This document shows positions 17,409 through 25,491 of a DNA stretch of 64,000 bases, piece after piece; positions within the stretch are counted from its first letter, which is position 1; the number at the start of each line of letters is the position of its first letter. The translations under genes were made by a program, and so were the position numbers. The DNA comes from Rhizobium mesosinicum (lineage in GTDB: Bacteria; Pseudomonadota; Alphaproteobacteria; Rhizobiales; Rhizobiaceae): positions 1-64,000 of the forward strand of contig NZ_JAEUAK010000015.1 in assembly GCF_019511345.1 (NCBI RefSeq), given 5' to 3'. The notes beneath the pieces were generated by a model. That model was given only the letters and a program-made list of their open reading frames with translations, made no database searches and was not told where the DNA came from.

Positions 17409-18764
17409 ATGGCGTTTCTTTCCCTTCTCCGGCGTACCGCATTGCCAATCCTGCTTTCTGCGGCATTGACGACCTGTTCGATCAGCGACGGTCTGGTACC
17501 GCCTGAAAATGTCGATCATGGCACAAGGGTTAGCTCCATCACGCCGGGGCGCGGGGCTGCGCGCATGGCGACCGTCGAGAGCCACCAACCCTATCCTGTC
17601 GCCAGCGCTCCCGTCGGCAATACGCAGGGGCAGATCGATTATCTCGATACGCCAAATCTTGCCGGATCGGGCCGGCAGATGCGTGCGCCGGCACAGCAAT
17701 CGGCGCCCATGGCAGTGCCGCAGCAGGGGCAGAGGCGCCTGCCGATGATCGATAGCGATGAGGCCTTGGCGCAACAGAACCCGCAAACGGCATCCAACGG
17801 CAGCTGGGGTGGTGTGCAGCCGCTTGCCATTCCCCAGGGCGGCGTCGACATGGACGAGGAGCTCGGTGCCGGCCCCGGCAATCAGCCGGTCGTCGGCCTG
17901 GCGCAGGAGCAACAACAGCAGATCGCCGAGGGCAATGTTACCGAGCCTGTCGTTGACGGCATCGGCACGGAAAATCCCACGCAGATCAACCAGCGGAACA
18001 TGCCGCAACCGGTCGCGGCCGCGCAGATGAGCAGCGCGCCGGTGCGTGCCGCTCGGGGCAATGGTGCCCAGACGTGGAGCGATGGCAGCCCAGTTGTCGC
18101 GCCGACGCGCGTGCCCGAGGAGGACGAACCGGAAGAGGTCGCCATGCTGCGGCCGAACAATCCCATGATGAGCGAGCCGGCAACTCCCGTCGATCCCGGC
18201 GTCATGCCGGCTTCGGAGCTTTCCTGCCGGCGCGAACTGAAGCGCATGGGCGTGATCTTCGAGGACCGCCCGCCGATCTCCAACGGGCCGTCATGCCAAG
18301 TGCCATATCCGGTGTCACTGAAGGGCCTTTCGGGCAATATCGGCGTCAAGCCGGCGGTGGTTCTGAATTGCCAGGTGACGCTCGCCTTCGCCAAATGGGT
18401 GAAGAACGAGCTCGCACCGTCGGCCCGCTTCCGCTACTGGACCGGCATTCAGACTATCGAGCCGCTCGGCGGCTATTCCTGCCGGCGCATGAACAACAGC
18501 CGCCAGAGATACAATCCGATGTCGGAACATGCGAAAGGCAACGCCATCGATGTCGGCAAGTTCGTGCTGAAGAACGGCCACAAGATCGACGTACGCAAGA
18601 AGGGGCTATTCTCCTTCCGCGAAGGGCGCCTGCTGAAGGCCGTGCGCAGCGACAGCTGCAATTACTTCACCACCGTGCTCGGCCCCGGCTACAATCCGGA
18701 GCACTGGAACCATTTCCACTTCGATCTCATGTCGCGCAGGGGCGGACGAGCTGTCTGCAAATAG
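17409..18764 (+). CDS. Extensin-like C-terminal domain protein
   Basis: A 451-residue envelope protein. The N-terminus (LLRRTALPILLSAALTTCS) is a signal peptide, possibly with a lipobox-like LTTC. Residues 25-265 are a low-complexity Gln/Pro/Ala-rich linker. Residues 270-451 are an extensin-like C domain (PF06904): LSCRRELKRMGVIFEDRPP, the metal-site-like SEHAKGNAIDVGKF, and the terminal PEHWNHFHFDLMSR. The His/Asp arrangement resembles LAS-type peptidases (M15), so a cell-wall peptidase role is a reasonable inference. Several cysteines (about eight in the domain) suggest disulfides in the periplasm. It is monocistronic. Confidence 0.88.
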   Translation: MAFLSLLRRTALPILLSAALTTCSISDGLVPPENVDHGTRVSSITPGRGAARMATVESHQPYPVASAPVGNTQGQIDYLDTPNLAGSGRQMRAPAQQSAPMAVPQQGQRRLPMIDSDEALAQQNPQTASNGSWGGVQPLAIPQGGVDMDEELGAGPGNQPVVGLAQEQQQQIAEGNVTEPVVDGIGTENPTQINQRNMPQPVAAAQMSSAPVRAARGNGAQTWSDGSPVVAPTRVPEEDEPEEVAMLRPNNPMMSEPATPVDPGVMPASELSCRRELKRMGVIFEDRPPISNGPSCQVPYPVSLKGLSGNIGVKPAVVLNCQVTLAFAKWVKNELAPSARFRYWTGIQTIEPLGGYSCRRMNNSRQRYNPMSEHAKGNAIDVGKFVLKNGHKIDVRKKGLFSFREGRLLKAVRSDSCNYFTTVLGPGYNPEHWNHFHFDLMSRRGGRAVCK

Positions 18765-18824
18765 GCTGACATTACGGAGAGATCTGAGTCAGCGTCGCTG
18801 GAGATCTGGGAGCAGACGGGCAGG

Positions 18825-19115
18825 GTGCGGCAGGCGGTTCTGGATACGATCGTCGCCTTCAGCACGCCTTCAGTCAATTTCATCTTCACCCAGGCCGGCA
18901 TTCAGGACGACGAGCGCACTCATCGAACGTTGACAGCGCGGCGCCGGCAAGTGGTTCAACCATCCTTCAAGGCCCGGCTGGAACGAGGATCGAGTTCTGA
19001 CAGGGTCGACGTGAATGTTGCCGCACGATACGGCGGCTACAGGCTCAGCGGGAGCCCCGCCGCACTTGCCGAGATCGCCAAGGCACTCTTTGCACCAGGC
19101 GAAAACGGCAGCTGA
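18825..19115 (+). CDS. Doubtful small hypothetical ORF
   Basis: The 519-base gap between the extensin-like gene and the sigma factor gene contains a 96-codon frame from a GTG at 18825. Its C-terminal third (DVNVAARYGGYRLSGSPAAL, then AEIAKALFAPGE) looks protein-like. The N-terminal part does not, and no good ribosome binding site precedes the GTG. An opposing frame on the minus strand is also open. I list it only because the stretch is otherwise empty. Confidence 0.3.
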   Translation: MRQAVLDTIVAFSTPSVNFIFTQAGIQDDERTHRTLTARRRQVVQPSFKARLERGSSSDRVDVNVAARYGGYRLSGSPAALAEIAKALFAPGENGS

Positions 19116-19283
19116 CATCAGGAGCGCTCCGGATGCCGTCAGTCTTCCCGCCGTGCGGCTTCCCATCAAACACGTTCGGTCGTGGAACAAACAGAGGGCA
19201 GTACCCTTTCCCCTTCTATCGAAGGCCCGCGATAGTGTTGGTCATCTCGACGGCCATCCATATCAAGGGCCAGGAGCTGGGAC

Positions 19284-19778
19284 ATGAAATATTCCCCCGA
19301 AATTCTTCAACAGGAAATCGTAGCGCACATTCCAGCGCTCAAGGCATTTGCCCGCACCTTTTACCGGACGCCAGTAGATGCTGACGATCTCGTGCAGGAA
19401 ACGCTTGTCAGGGCGCTCGCCAATATCGGGCAGTTCAAACAGGGCACGAGGATGAAATCCTGGCTGTTTACGATCATGCGCAATTCCTTCTGCACGCGCT
19501 TCCGCCTTAGGCAGCGCGAGACGTTCGGTTTGGAGGATTGCGCTTCGTCGCAGGGCAGTGTGCCTGCCGATCAGGAATGGCATCTGCGCGGCCATGAGCT
19601 TGAAGCTGCCTGCGGACACCTGCCGGAGCCTTACCGTGCGGCCTTTGCCTTCATCCTGGTGGACGGGCGCTCCTATGAGGAAGCGGCAAACCATTTCCAT
19701 TGCCCGATCGGCACCATCAAGAGCCGGGTGAACCGCGCCCGCCAGCGCATCGCACACGAAATCGGCTACCATCGCTAA
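19284..19778 (+). CDS. ECF-type RNA polymerase sigma factor
   Basis: A 164-residue extracytoplasmic-function sigma factor. Region 2 spans residues 8-75 (VDADDLVQETLVRALANIGQF and MKSWLFTIMRNSF, the core-binding and -10 recognition helices). Region 4 spans 105-160 (LPEPYRAAFAFILVDGRSYEEA and GTIKSRVNRARQRIA, the -35 recognition helix). CAGGAGCTGGGAC precedes the ATG. No anti-sigma gene is adjacent. The sequence does not look like EcfG itself, although an EcfG-type promoter lies only 100 bases downstream, before the DUF982 gene. The target promoters of this sigma factor are unknown. Confidence 0.9.
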   Translation: MKYSPEILQQEIVAHIPALKAFARTFYRTPVDADDLVQETLVRALANIGQFKQGTRMKSWLFTIMRNSFCTRFRLRQRETFGLEDCASSQGSVPADQEWHLRGHELEAACGHLPEPYRAAFAFILVDGRSYEEAANHFHCPIGTIKSRVNRARQRIAHEIGYHR

Positions 19779-19784
19779 CGCATT

Positions 19785-19825
19785 GGCCCGAATTATTCCC
19801 AGACGGTATCGGGCCGTTTATGTTT
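19785..19825 (+). terminator. Possible terminator after the sigma factor gene
   Basis: GGCCCGA at 19785-19791 pairs with TCGGGCC at 19809-19815 across a 17-base loop, and the sequence GTTTATGTTTG follows. The long loop and mixed tail make it a weak candidate. Confidence 0.4.
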
Positions 19826-19876
19826 GCGACAGGCAGGAATGGTGATCCTGTTTAGGACACCCAGAGTGCGGGTGCG

Positions 19877-19901
19877 GGAACTTTCTCCCGGTCGCCGCGT
19901 T
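19877..19901 (+). promoter_or_regulatory. EcfG-type stress promoter
   Basis: GGAAC at 19877-19881, exactly 16 bases, then CGTT at 19898-19901: the alphaproteobacterial general stress consensus. It lies 43 bases before the ATG of the DUF982 gene, the right distance for its own promoter. Confidence 0.75.
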
Positions 19902-19944
19902 CGGGGACGCACACGATCGATCTTGGGCGGCGGCGCTATTCATC

Positions 19945-20199
19945 ATGCCAAATTGGACCATACCCTTGCATATCCGGCTTCCGGGCCAGGAGATCCCCAT
20001 TACCGTGCGTGGAACGGGGCATGCGGCAGTGCTTCTTGCCGAAAGATGGCCCGTCACCCATGGTCTGGCCTTTGAGCATGCGCTGGCCTGCTTTGCGGCT
20101 GTCTCGGAAGGCCAGCTTCTGCCCGACAAGGCGCGGGAAGCCTTCATCGAAGCGGCGGACGACGCCGGCGTACGCTGGTCGAGCGACGACAAGGCCTGA
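19945..20199 (+). CDS. DUF982 family protein
   Basis: An 84-residue DUF982 protein, a small family nearly confined to Rhizobiales. The defining pattern is visible: AAVLLAERWPVTHGLAFEHA (residues 28-47), then LACFAAVSEGQ and ARE-AFIEAADDAGV. Members often occur in several copies per genome and have no known function. An EcfG-type promoter 43 bases upstream suggests induction in the general stress response. The gene is monocistronic and intact. Confidence 0.85.
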   Translation: MPNWTIPLHIRLPGQEIPITVRGTGHAAVLLAERWPVTHGLAFEHALACFAAVSEGQLLPDKAREAFIEAADDAGVRWSSDDKA

Positions 20200-20391
20200 T
20201 CTCGCCGCCATGCATCACATGTCAGGTTTGGCGGCTGCTCTGCCGCATGACCCGAGTTCCGAATTGGGGAGCCGATTGACTTGCTCGCGCGAAAGATTAA
20301 GCTTTTTAGCCATCGCAACCACGATCCGCGCGCGCGAATGCCAGTGGAGGGCGGGAGTGGCTGGGCGACCTTTAGGAGGATGAGGTTTGCC

Positions 20392-20781
20392 GTGGATTAT
20401 CGTGTCATTCTGCTGATCGGTGCATCGGTGATTGCTCTTTCCCCTGGCAAATCGGGGGCGCAGGAGGGTGATGCGACGGCGGGTGCCGTCGTTTTCAAGA
20501 AATGCGCGACCTGTCATATCGTCGATTCCGATACGAACAAGGTCGGTCCGTCGCTGAACGGGGTGCTCGGCAGGAAGGCCGGAACGCATCCCGATTTCGC
20601 CTATTCGGCTTCGATGAAGGCGGCCGGCGACGGCGGGCTCGTCTGGGACGAGGCGACGCTGCGCGACTATCTGCACAATCCGAAAGTCAAGGTGAAGGGC
20701 ACGAAGATGGCCTTCGTCGGCCTGAAGGACGATCAGGAAATCACGGACCTCATCGCCTATCTCAAACAGTATTCCAAATGA
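20392..20781 (+). CDS. Class I cytochrome c, exported
   Basis: A 129-residue c-type cytochrome. The N-terminus (VDYRVILLIGASVIALSPGKSGA) is a signal peptide, and the heme site CATCH follows soon after (VVFKKCATCHIV). KMAFVGL near residue 108 supplies the axial Met ligand. The overall pattern (GDATAGAVVFKKC, GPSLNGVLGRKAG, ITDLIAYLKQ) is that of cytochrome c2/c550, a periplasmic electron carrier. I prefer the GTG at 20392, since AGGAGG at 20374-20379 directly abuts the alternative ATG at 20380. It could feed electrons to the oxidase operon at 24.5-29 kb, though they are not adjacent. Confidence 0.85.
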   Translation: MDYRVILLIGASVIALSPGKSGAQEGDATAGAVVFKKCATCHIVDSDTNKVGPSLNGVLGRKAGTHPDFAYSASMKAAGDGGLVWDEATLRDYLHNPKVKVKGTKMAFVGLKDDQEITDLIAYLKQYSK

Positions 20782-21025
20782 TGGCAATACTTCACGAGGC
20801 TGTCTGAAGCCTTTCCCGCACTTGGATATCCGCAAAATTAACGTTAAACGACTATTAATCGGCATGTGCAAATATTTGCACATGCGAGGAACGGAGTTCG
20901 GCTGAACCGTCGATCGCTCGAAATTTCAACTTGAAGCCACGGCTTCGAAAGGAGCGAAATGATTGGAATGATCGGCGGCAACCAAGGCTCAACTGGCAGC
21001 ACTGGCAAGTCTGAAGGCAAATGTC

Positions 21026-22738
21026 ATGATTGCCGACAGCAAGCTGAACATCATCTATATGAACGGCGCTGTCCGCAAGCTACTGACGGCGGCCGAACAG
21101 GACCTCAAGAAGGAACTGCCGCGCTTTGCCGTCGATACTCTGATCGGAAGCAATATCGACATCTTTCACAAGAATCCGTCGCACCAGCGCGACATGCTCG
21201 CGCGGCTGACCAAGCCCCACAGCGCAACCATCCGTGTGGGCAGCCATAGCTTCGACCTGCACGTTACTCCGGTCATGGAGGGCGGAAAGCCCAAAGCATT
21301 CGTGGTGGAGTGGGCTGACGCAAAACAGCGCCTTCTCAATCTCGACTATCAAAACCAGTTGGCCGCAATCAGCCGCGTCCAGGCCATCATCGAGTTCACG
21401 CTGGAAGGGGAGATCGTTACTGCCAACGAGAACTTCTGCAAGACGATGGGCTACTCGCTCGACGAGATCCGGGGCAAGCACCACAGCATGTTCGTCGATC
21501 GGGCCTATGCCGCCAGTTCCGACTATGCTGAGTTCTGGAGCGAACTCAGAAGCGGCCGGTTCCAGGCGCAGGAATTCACGCGCGTCGGCAGGAACGGCAA
21601 GAAAGTCGTGCTGAATGCCTCATACAACCCCATTCTCGACGAGCACGGAAAAGTCGTCAAGGTGGTGAAGTACGCCACCGACGTCACGGACCGGGTTTTT
21701 GCCGTGACCGAAATCGGCTCGTCACTCAACAAGCTCGCCGAGGGCAGGCTCGATTTTCGCCTGGAGCAGCCGTTCGCAAGGGACTTCGAAAGCCTCAGAA
21801 GCAACTTCAACGAGGCTGTCGGCAAGCTCGGCACAGCCCTCGGGTCCGTGGCCGACACGACGGCACGTATCGATTCCGGCACTCGCGAGATTGCGGCAGG
21901 TGCGAACGATCTGTCGAAGCGGACAGAGCAACAGGCGGCATCTCTCGAGGAAACGGCGGCCGCTCTCGACGAAATCACCGTCAACGTCAACAGTTCGACC
22001 AAGCGGACCGAAGAGGCCCGCGGTGTCGCAAGCCAGGCCAATCAATCCGCAGCAAAGTCTGCCGAAGTGGTTTCCCATGCGGAAGAGGCGATGCGAAAGA
22101 TCGAGGAGAGCTCGCAGCAGATCTCCAACATCATCGGCGTAATCGATGAGATTGCCTTCCAGACCAACCTATTGGCGCTGAATGCCGGTGTGGAAGCTGC
22201 GCGCGCCGGGGAAGCGGGCAAAGGCTTTGCGGTCGTCGCGCAGGAGGTGAGGGAGCTGGCGCAACGCTCGGCGCAGGCCGCCAAGGAAATCAAGGGGCTC
22301 ATCCAGAATTCCACCTCCGAGGTCGAAAGCGGCGTGAAGCTCGTGCGCGATGCCGGTGAAGCGCTGAAAACCATCGGTGGCTTCATCATCGAGATCAACA
22401 ATCACATGGAGGCGATCGCCACCTCTGCCAAGGAGCAGTCGACGGGTCTCGCCGAGGTCAATTCCGCCGTGAACTCCATGGATCAGACGACCCAGCAGAA
22501 TGCCGCCATGGTCGAGCAATCGAATGCGGCCTCCAACGCGCTTGCTGAGGAGGCGGGCCGTCTGCGTACGCTGATCGCGCAATTCAGCGTCGGCACGGCC
22601 CAGAGTTCGGCGCTGCGGCAAGTGGGGCGGGCAATGGCGCTGCCGTCCTCGCACGCCTCAGCCGTGAACGCGGCTCCCAAGCTTAAGGTCGCAGCGAGTG
22701 GCGGTGCCCGTCCGGCAGACAGCTGGGAGGAGTTCTGA
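21026..22738 (+). CDS. Soluble PAS-domain chemoreceptor, 5' end disrupted
   Basis: A 570-residue methyl-accepting protein without membrane helices. Two PAS-type regions (residues 1-105 and 110-230, with FTLEGEIVTANENFCKTMGY and YNPILDEHGKVVKVVKYATD) precede the signalling hairpin with EIAFQTNLLALNAGVEAARA. The C-terminal DSWEEF resembles the CheR-docking tail (xWxxF). Such receptors usually sense oxygen or redox state. The true start seems to be the ATG at 20959, which has an ideal GAAAGGAGCGAA site and encodes MIGMIGGN. One surplus base (or two missing) near 20983-20990 puts the rest out of frame; in the lower frame LAALASLKANV runs straight into this CDS. Translation may instead restart at 21026. 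Confidence 0.8.
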   Translation: MIADSKLNIIYMNGAVRKLLTAAEQDLKKELPRFAVDTLIGSNIDIFHKNPSHQRDMLARLTKPHSATIRVGSHSFDLHVTPVMEGGKPKAFVVEWADAKQRLLNLDYQNQLAAISRVQAIIEFTLEGEIVTANENFCKTMGYSLDEIRGKHHSMFVDRAYAASSDYAEFWSELRSGRFQAQEFTRVGRNGKKVVLNASYNPILDEHGKVVKVVKYATDVTDRVFAVTEIGSSLNKLAEGRLDFRLEQPFARDFESLRSNFNEAVGKLGTALGSVADTTARIDSGTREIAAGANDLSKRTEQQAASLEETAAALDEITVNVNSSTKRTEEARGVASQANQSAAKSAEVVSHAEEAMRKIEESSQQISNIIGVIDEIAFQTNLLALNAGVEAARAGEAGKGFAVVAQEVRELAQRSAQAAKEIKGLIQNSTSEVESGVKLVRDAGEALKTIGGFIIEINNHMEAIATSAKEQSTGLAEVNSAVNSMDQTTQQNAAMVEQSNAASNALAEEAGRLRTLIAQFSVGTAQSSALRQVGRAMALPSSHASAVNAAPKLKVAASGGARPADSWEEF

Positions 22739-22863
22739 TCGGGTACCGGGAACTTCGTCCGGTCCTGCTACACTGGCGAGTTTTCTCAGGGGGCGAGCCG
22801 ATAAGGCCCGACCCCTGATTTTGTAAAGACAGATGGCTTGGCAGACCTGGTGCGGCCGGCCCG

Positions 22864-24120
22864 TTAGAGCAGGATAAGGGACGTCAGCGACAGAATGAGC
22901 GCCGGAAACATCACGACAGTCCCAAGCTTCAAAAATCTCCAGCTGCCAATATCGAGACCTTCGCGGCGTAATGCCGACAACCACAGAATCGTCGCCAACG
23001 ATCCCGTCACAGAGAGATTGGGTCCGAGATCGACGCCGATCAGGACGGCACCCGCAACCTTATCCGAGACGTGTGCCGCCTGGACTGCACTGCCGGCAAC
23101 CAATCCGGCTGGAAGATTGTTGACGAGATTGCAGATCACGGCGACGAACACCCCGGCCACCCCGACGGCCTGCGCCTCTGATGCCGAAGCCAGAGAGGCC
23201 AACTGGCCGGACAGAAGGCCCGTCACACCCGTCCGATCGAGCGCTTCCACGATCACGAAAAGGCCGGCGACCAAAGGCAAGACGCTCCAGCTTATGCCCT
23301 TTATCGTCTCGGCCGGGCTCTGCCGCGTCAGCGCGAGAACCAGTGCCGTGGTGATCGTTCCTGCAAGAAATGTTGGAACGCCAAGATCCACATGCATGGC
23401 AGACGCTGCCACAAGGATGACGGCGGTCACCAGGATTCCCCAGCCTGCTAGGCTTGCGCTGCGGGTGAGGGCCGGTCGTTCCGCTTTGGCGGCAAGGCTT
23501 TCTTCCAAGAGGGTGCGCCGCTGCGTCCAATAGAGGCAGATGAACGTGACGACGATGGAAACGATCGACGGCAGGAGGAATGTCGACAGCCAGCGTGACA
23601 AAGGCGGCATTTCACCGCCGGCGAAGATCACGAGATTGGCTGGGTTGGAGATCGGCAGCAGGAAGCTCGCCGCATTGGCGATGAAGGCGCATACGAGCAG
23701 ATAGGGCATCGGGTCCCGAACCCGGGCCGCTCGGCAAGCTGCATAGACGGCAGGGGTGAGCACGACGGCGGTCGCGTCGTTCGAAAGAAAAACCGTCACG
23801 ACGAGGCCGACGAGATAGACGAGCACGAAAAGGCGCCTGGGGGAGCCTTTTGCATACGAGGTCGCAATGGCGGCAATCCAGTCGAACAGGCCCTCTCTCC
23901 TGGCGAGTTCGGACAAAAGCATCATGCCGATCAGGAAAAGGTACACGTCCATGCCCCTAGCGATGCCTGCCATGGCATCGACGGGCCCGATCAGCTGGAA
24001 GGCAACCAGGACAAGGGCGCCGAGGACAGCCCAGATCGCCTCCGGCCAGCGGAACGGCCGGGCGACCACGCCAGCCGCGGTAAGCCCGGCGATACCCCAT
24101 ACGATGGCATTTTCAGTCAT
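22864..24120 (-). CDS. ArsB/NhaD-type anion transporter
   Basis: A 418-residue integral membrane protein with about eleven helices, of the ArsB/CitM/SLC13-like ion transporter superfamily. Family marks are GMDVYLFLIGMMLLSELARR, the conserved TVFLSNDATAVVLTPAVYAA (residues 107-126), SFLLPISNPANLVIF and a second LVNNLPAGLV half-site. Members export arsenite or exchange other anions. No arsR, arsC or arsH gene is nearby, so arsenite specificity is not shown. The gene stands alone, ends 125 bases from the PAS chemoreceptor and is divergent from the oxidase operon. Confidence 0.85.
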   Translation of the reverse strand: MTENAIVWGIAGLTAAGVVARPFRWPEAIWAVLGALVLVAFQLIGPVDAMAGIARGMDVYLFLIGMMLLSELARREGLFDWIAAIATSYAKGSPRRLFVLVYLVGLVVTVFLSNDATAVVLTPAVYAACRAARVRDPMPYLLVCAFIANAASFLLPISNPANLVIFAGGEMPPLSRWLSTFLLPSIVSIVVTFICLYWTQRRTLLEESLAAKAERPALTRSASLAGWGILVTAVILVAASAMHVDLGVPTFLAGTITTALVLALTRQSPAETIKGISWSVLPLVAGLFVIVEALDRTGVTGLLSGQLASLASASEAQAVGVAGVFVAVICNLVNNLPAGLVAGSAVQAAHVSDKVAGAVLIGVDLGPNLSVTGSLATILWLSALRREGLDIGSWRFLKLGTVVMFPALILSLTSLILL

Positions 24121-24460
24121 TCGGCTCGTGCTTGTTGGCTGCGAGGTACAGTATGGCCTCGGAGCGTGTTGGGACTAGGTTTTCGACGACCGGATACATG
24201 CTCCGGCAAGCATCGGCAACAATGGACCGGCGAGAGGCATGGCAAACTTTCGTGATGAAGGGGATACCGCGGCATCTTCGGGAAGGCGCGTCCTTCAGGG
24301 ATAGGGGCGAGTTCCATGCCAGCCCTCAGATCGTGACAGAACGCGCAGCAAGCGCCAATTTGTCTAGGGATGGCGTGCGTGGTGCCAAGCCCTCAGGTTG
24401 CCACACACTTTCAGCCGCAAGCGCAGGACGCGTCTCCAAATGCGCCCTGAAACGCCGTAA
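24121..24460. other. Gene-free region upstream of the oxidase operon
   Basis: These 340 bases between the divergent ArsB-like and oxidase genes contain no frame with coding character on either strand. I looked for FNR-type (TTGAT-N4-ATCAA) boxes and found none. The promoter of the oxidase operon lies at its right end. Confidence 0.5.
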
Positions 24461-24488
24461 TTGCCATATTTTCTATCTGTGCGATAAT
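24461..24488 (+). promoter_or_regulatory. Sigma-70-type promoter of the oxidase operon
   Basis: TTGCCA at 24461-24466 and GATAAT at 24483-24488 are 16 bases apart, in an AT-rich island, and lie 55 bases before the ATG of subunit II. Both hexamers match the housekeeping consensus at five of six positions. Confidence 0.55.
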
Positions 24489-24542
24489 AAACGCAGTTTC
24501 GGAATGCGGTTTCACGGTCGGTCGGCCCGGGGAGGGGCGGAA

Positions 24543-25361
24543 ATGGCTGTTGTGCTGGTTCTCGTCCTTGTTGTCGTCGGCTCCGTGCTGTTCCACCTGC
24601 TGAGCCCGTGGTGGTGGACGCCGATCGCGTCCAACTGGAGCTATATCGACAGCACGCTCGTCATTACCTTCTGGATCACCGGCATCGTCTTCGTGGCGGT
24701 GATTTCCTTCATGGCCTATTGCGTGTTCCGCTTCCGGCACAAACCGGGCAACCGGGCGCACTACGAGCCCGAGAACCGCAGGCTGGAGCTGCTGCTGGCA
24801 GGGGGAACGGCGGTCGGCGTCGCGGCCATGCTGGCGCCGGGGCTCTTCGTGTGGAACCAGTTCATCACGGTGCCTGCCGATACCGCGCCGGTCGAGGTCG
24901 TCAGCCAGCAATGGCTGTGGAGCTTCCGCCTGCCGGGCGCGGACGGAAAGCTCGGCCGCGCGCAGACGCGCGACGTTACCCCCGAGAACCCGCTCGGCCT
25001 CGACAAGAACGACGCGAACGGCCTCGACGACCTCATCGTCGAGGGCGGCGAGCTGCATCTGCCTGTCGGTAAGCCGGTGCACATATTGCTGCGCTCCGTC
25101 GATGTGCTCCACGATTTCTACGTGCCGGAATTCCGCGCCAAGATGGACATGATCCCCGGCATGGTCACCTATTTCTGGCTCACGCCGACGCGAACGGGAA
25201 CCTTCGAGATCCTCTGTGCCGAACTCTGCGGTGTCGGTCATCCGCAAATGCGCGGGACCGTCGTGGTCGACGAAGCGGCGGACTATCAGTCCTGGCTCGA
25301 TCAGCAGCAGACATTCACCCAGCTTACGGCGTCATCGGGAGAGCCGCCGCCGGTAAACTGA
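24543..25361 (+). CDS. coxM: Cytochrome c oxidase subunit II (CoxM-like)
   Basis: A 272-residue subunit II of a heme-copper oxidase. An N-terminal signal or first helix (MAVVLVLVLVVVGSVLFHLL) and two transmembrane helices (IDSTLVITFWITGIVFVAVI and LLLAGGTAVGVAAMLAPGLF) precede a periplasmic cupredoxin domain. CuA ligands are visible in DVLHDFYVPEF and ILCAELCGVGHPQM (Cys-x3-Cys-x3-His-x2-Met). There is no cytochrome c domain, so it is not a caa3 fusion. It opens a five-gene operon (24543-29091). Gene order II, I, III-like, III, IV matches the alternative oxidase CoxMNOP of Bradyrhizobium, hence the symbol, which is by analogy. GGGGAGGGGCGGAA precedes the ATG. Confidence 0.88.
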   Translation: MAVVLVLVLVVVGSVLFHLLSPWWWTPIASNWSYIDSTLVITFWITGIVFVAVISFMAYCVFRFRHKPGNRAHYEPENRRLELLLAGGTAVGVAAMLAPGLFVWNQFITVPADTAPVEVVSQQWLWSFRLPGADGKLGRAQTRDVTPENPLGLDKNDANGLDDLIVEGGELHLPVGKPVHILLRSVDVLHDFYVPEFRAKMDMIPGMVTYFWLTPTRTGTFEILCAELCGVGHPQMRGTVVVDEAADYQSWLDQQQTFTQLTASSGEPPPVN

Positions 25362-25400
25362 AGCGGTAAGCGGGAGGTTTGCCGGTAGGTCAACCGGCAA

Positions 25401-25472
25401 ATGACGGCCGGAGGCCGCATCGGGATGACGGCCGGAGACCGCATCGGGATGACGGCCGGAGGCCGCATCGGG
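25401..25472 (+). repeat. Three tandem 24-base repeats between coxM and coxN
   Basis: Three head-to-tail copies of ATGACGGCCGGAGGCCGCAT plus CGGG at 25401-25424, 25425-25448 and 25449-25472. Only one base differs, in the middle copy (GGAGACC for GGAGGCC). Each unit holds a palindrome GGCC-GGA-GGCC, so the mRNA can form serial or alternative hairpins 20-90 bases ahead of the subunit I start codon. Confidence 0.9.
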
Positions 25473-25491
25473 AAGGAAAGGAAGAGAGATC

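Noticed and set aside
19180..19284. EcfG promoter before the ECF sigma gene
   Set aside because: GGAAC is present near 19186, but no CGTT follows at 16 or 17 bases.
24121..24460. FNR-type box before the oxidase operon
   Set aside because: No TTGAT-N4-ATCAA or near match found.
25401..25472. CRISPR array
   Set aside because: The three 24-base units are contiguous with no spacers.
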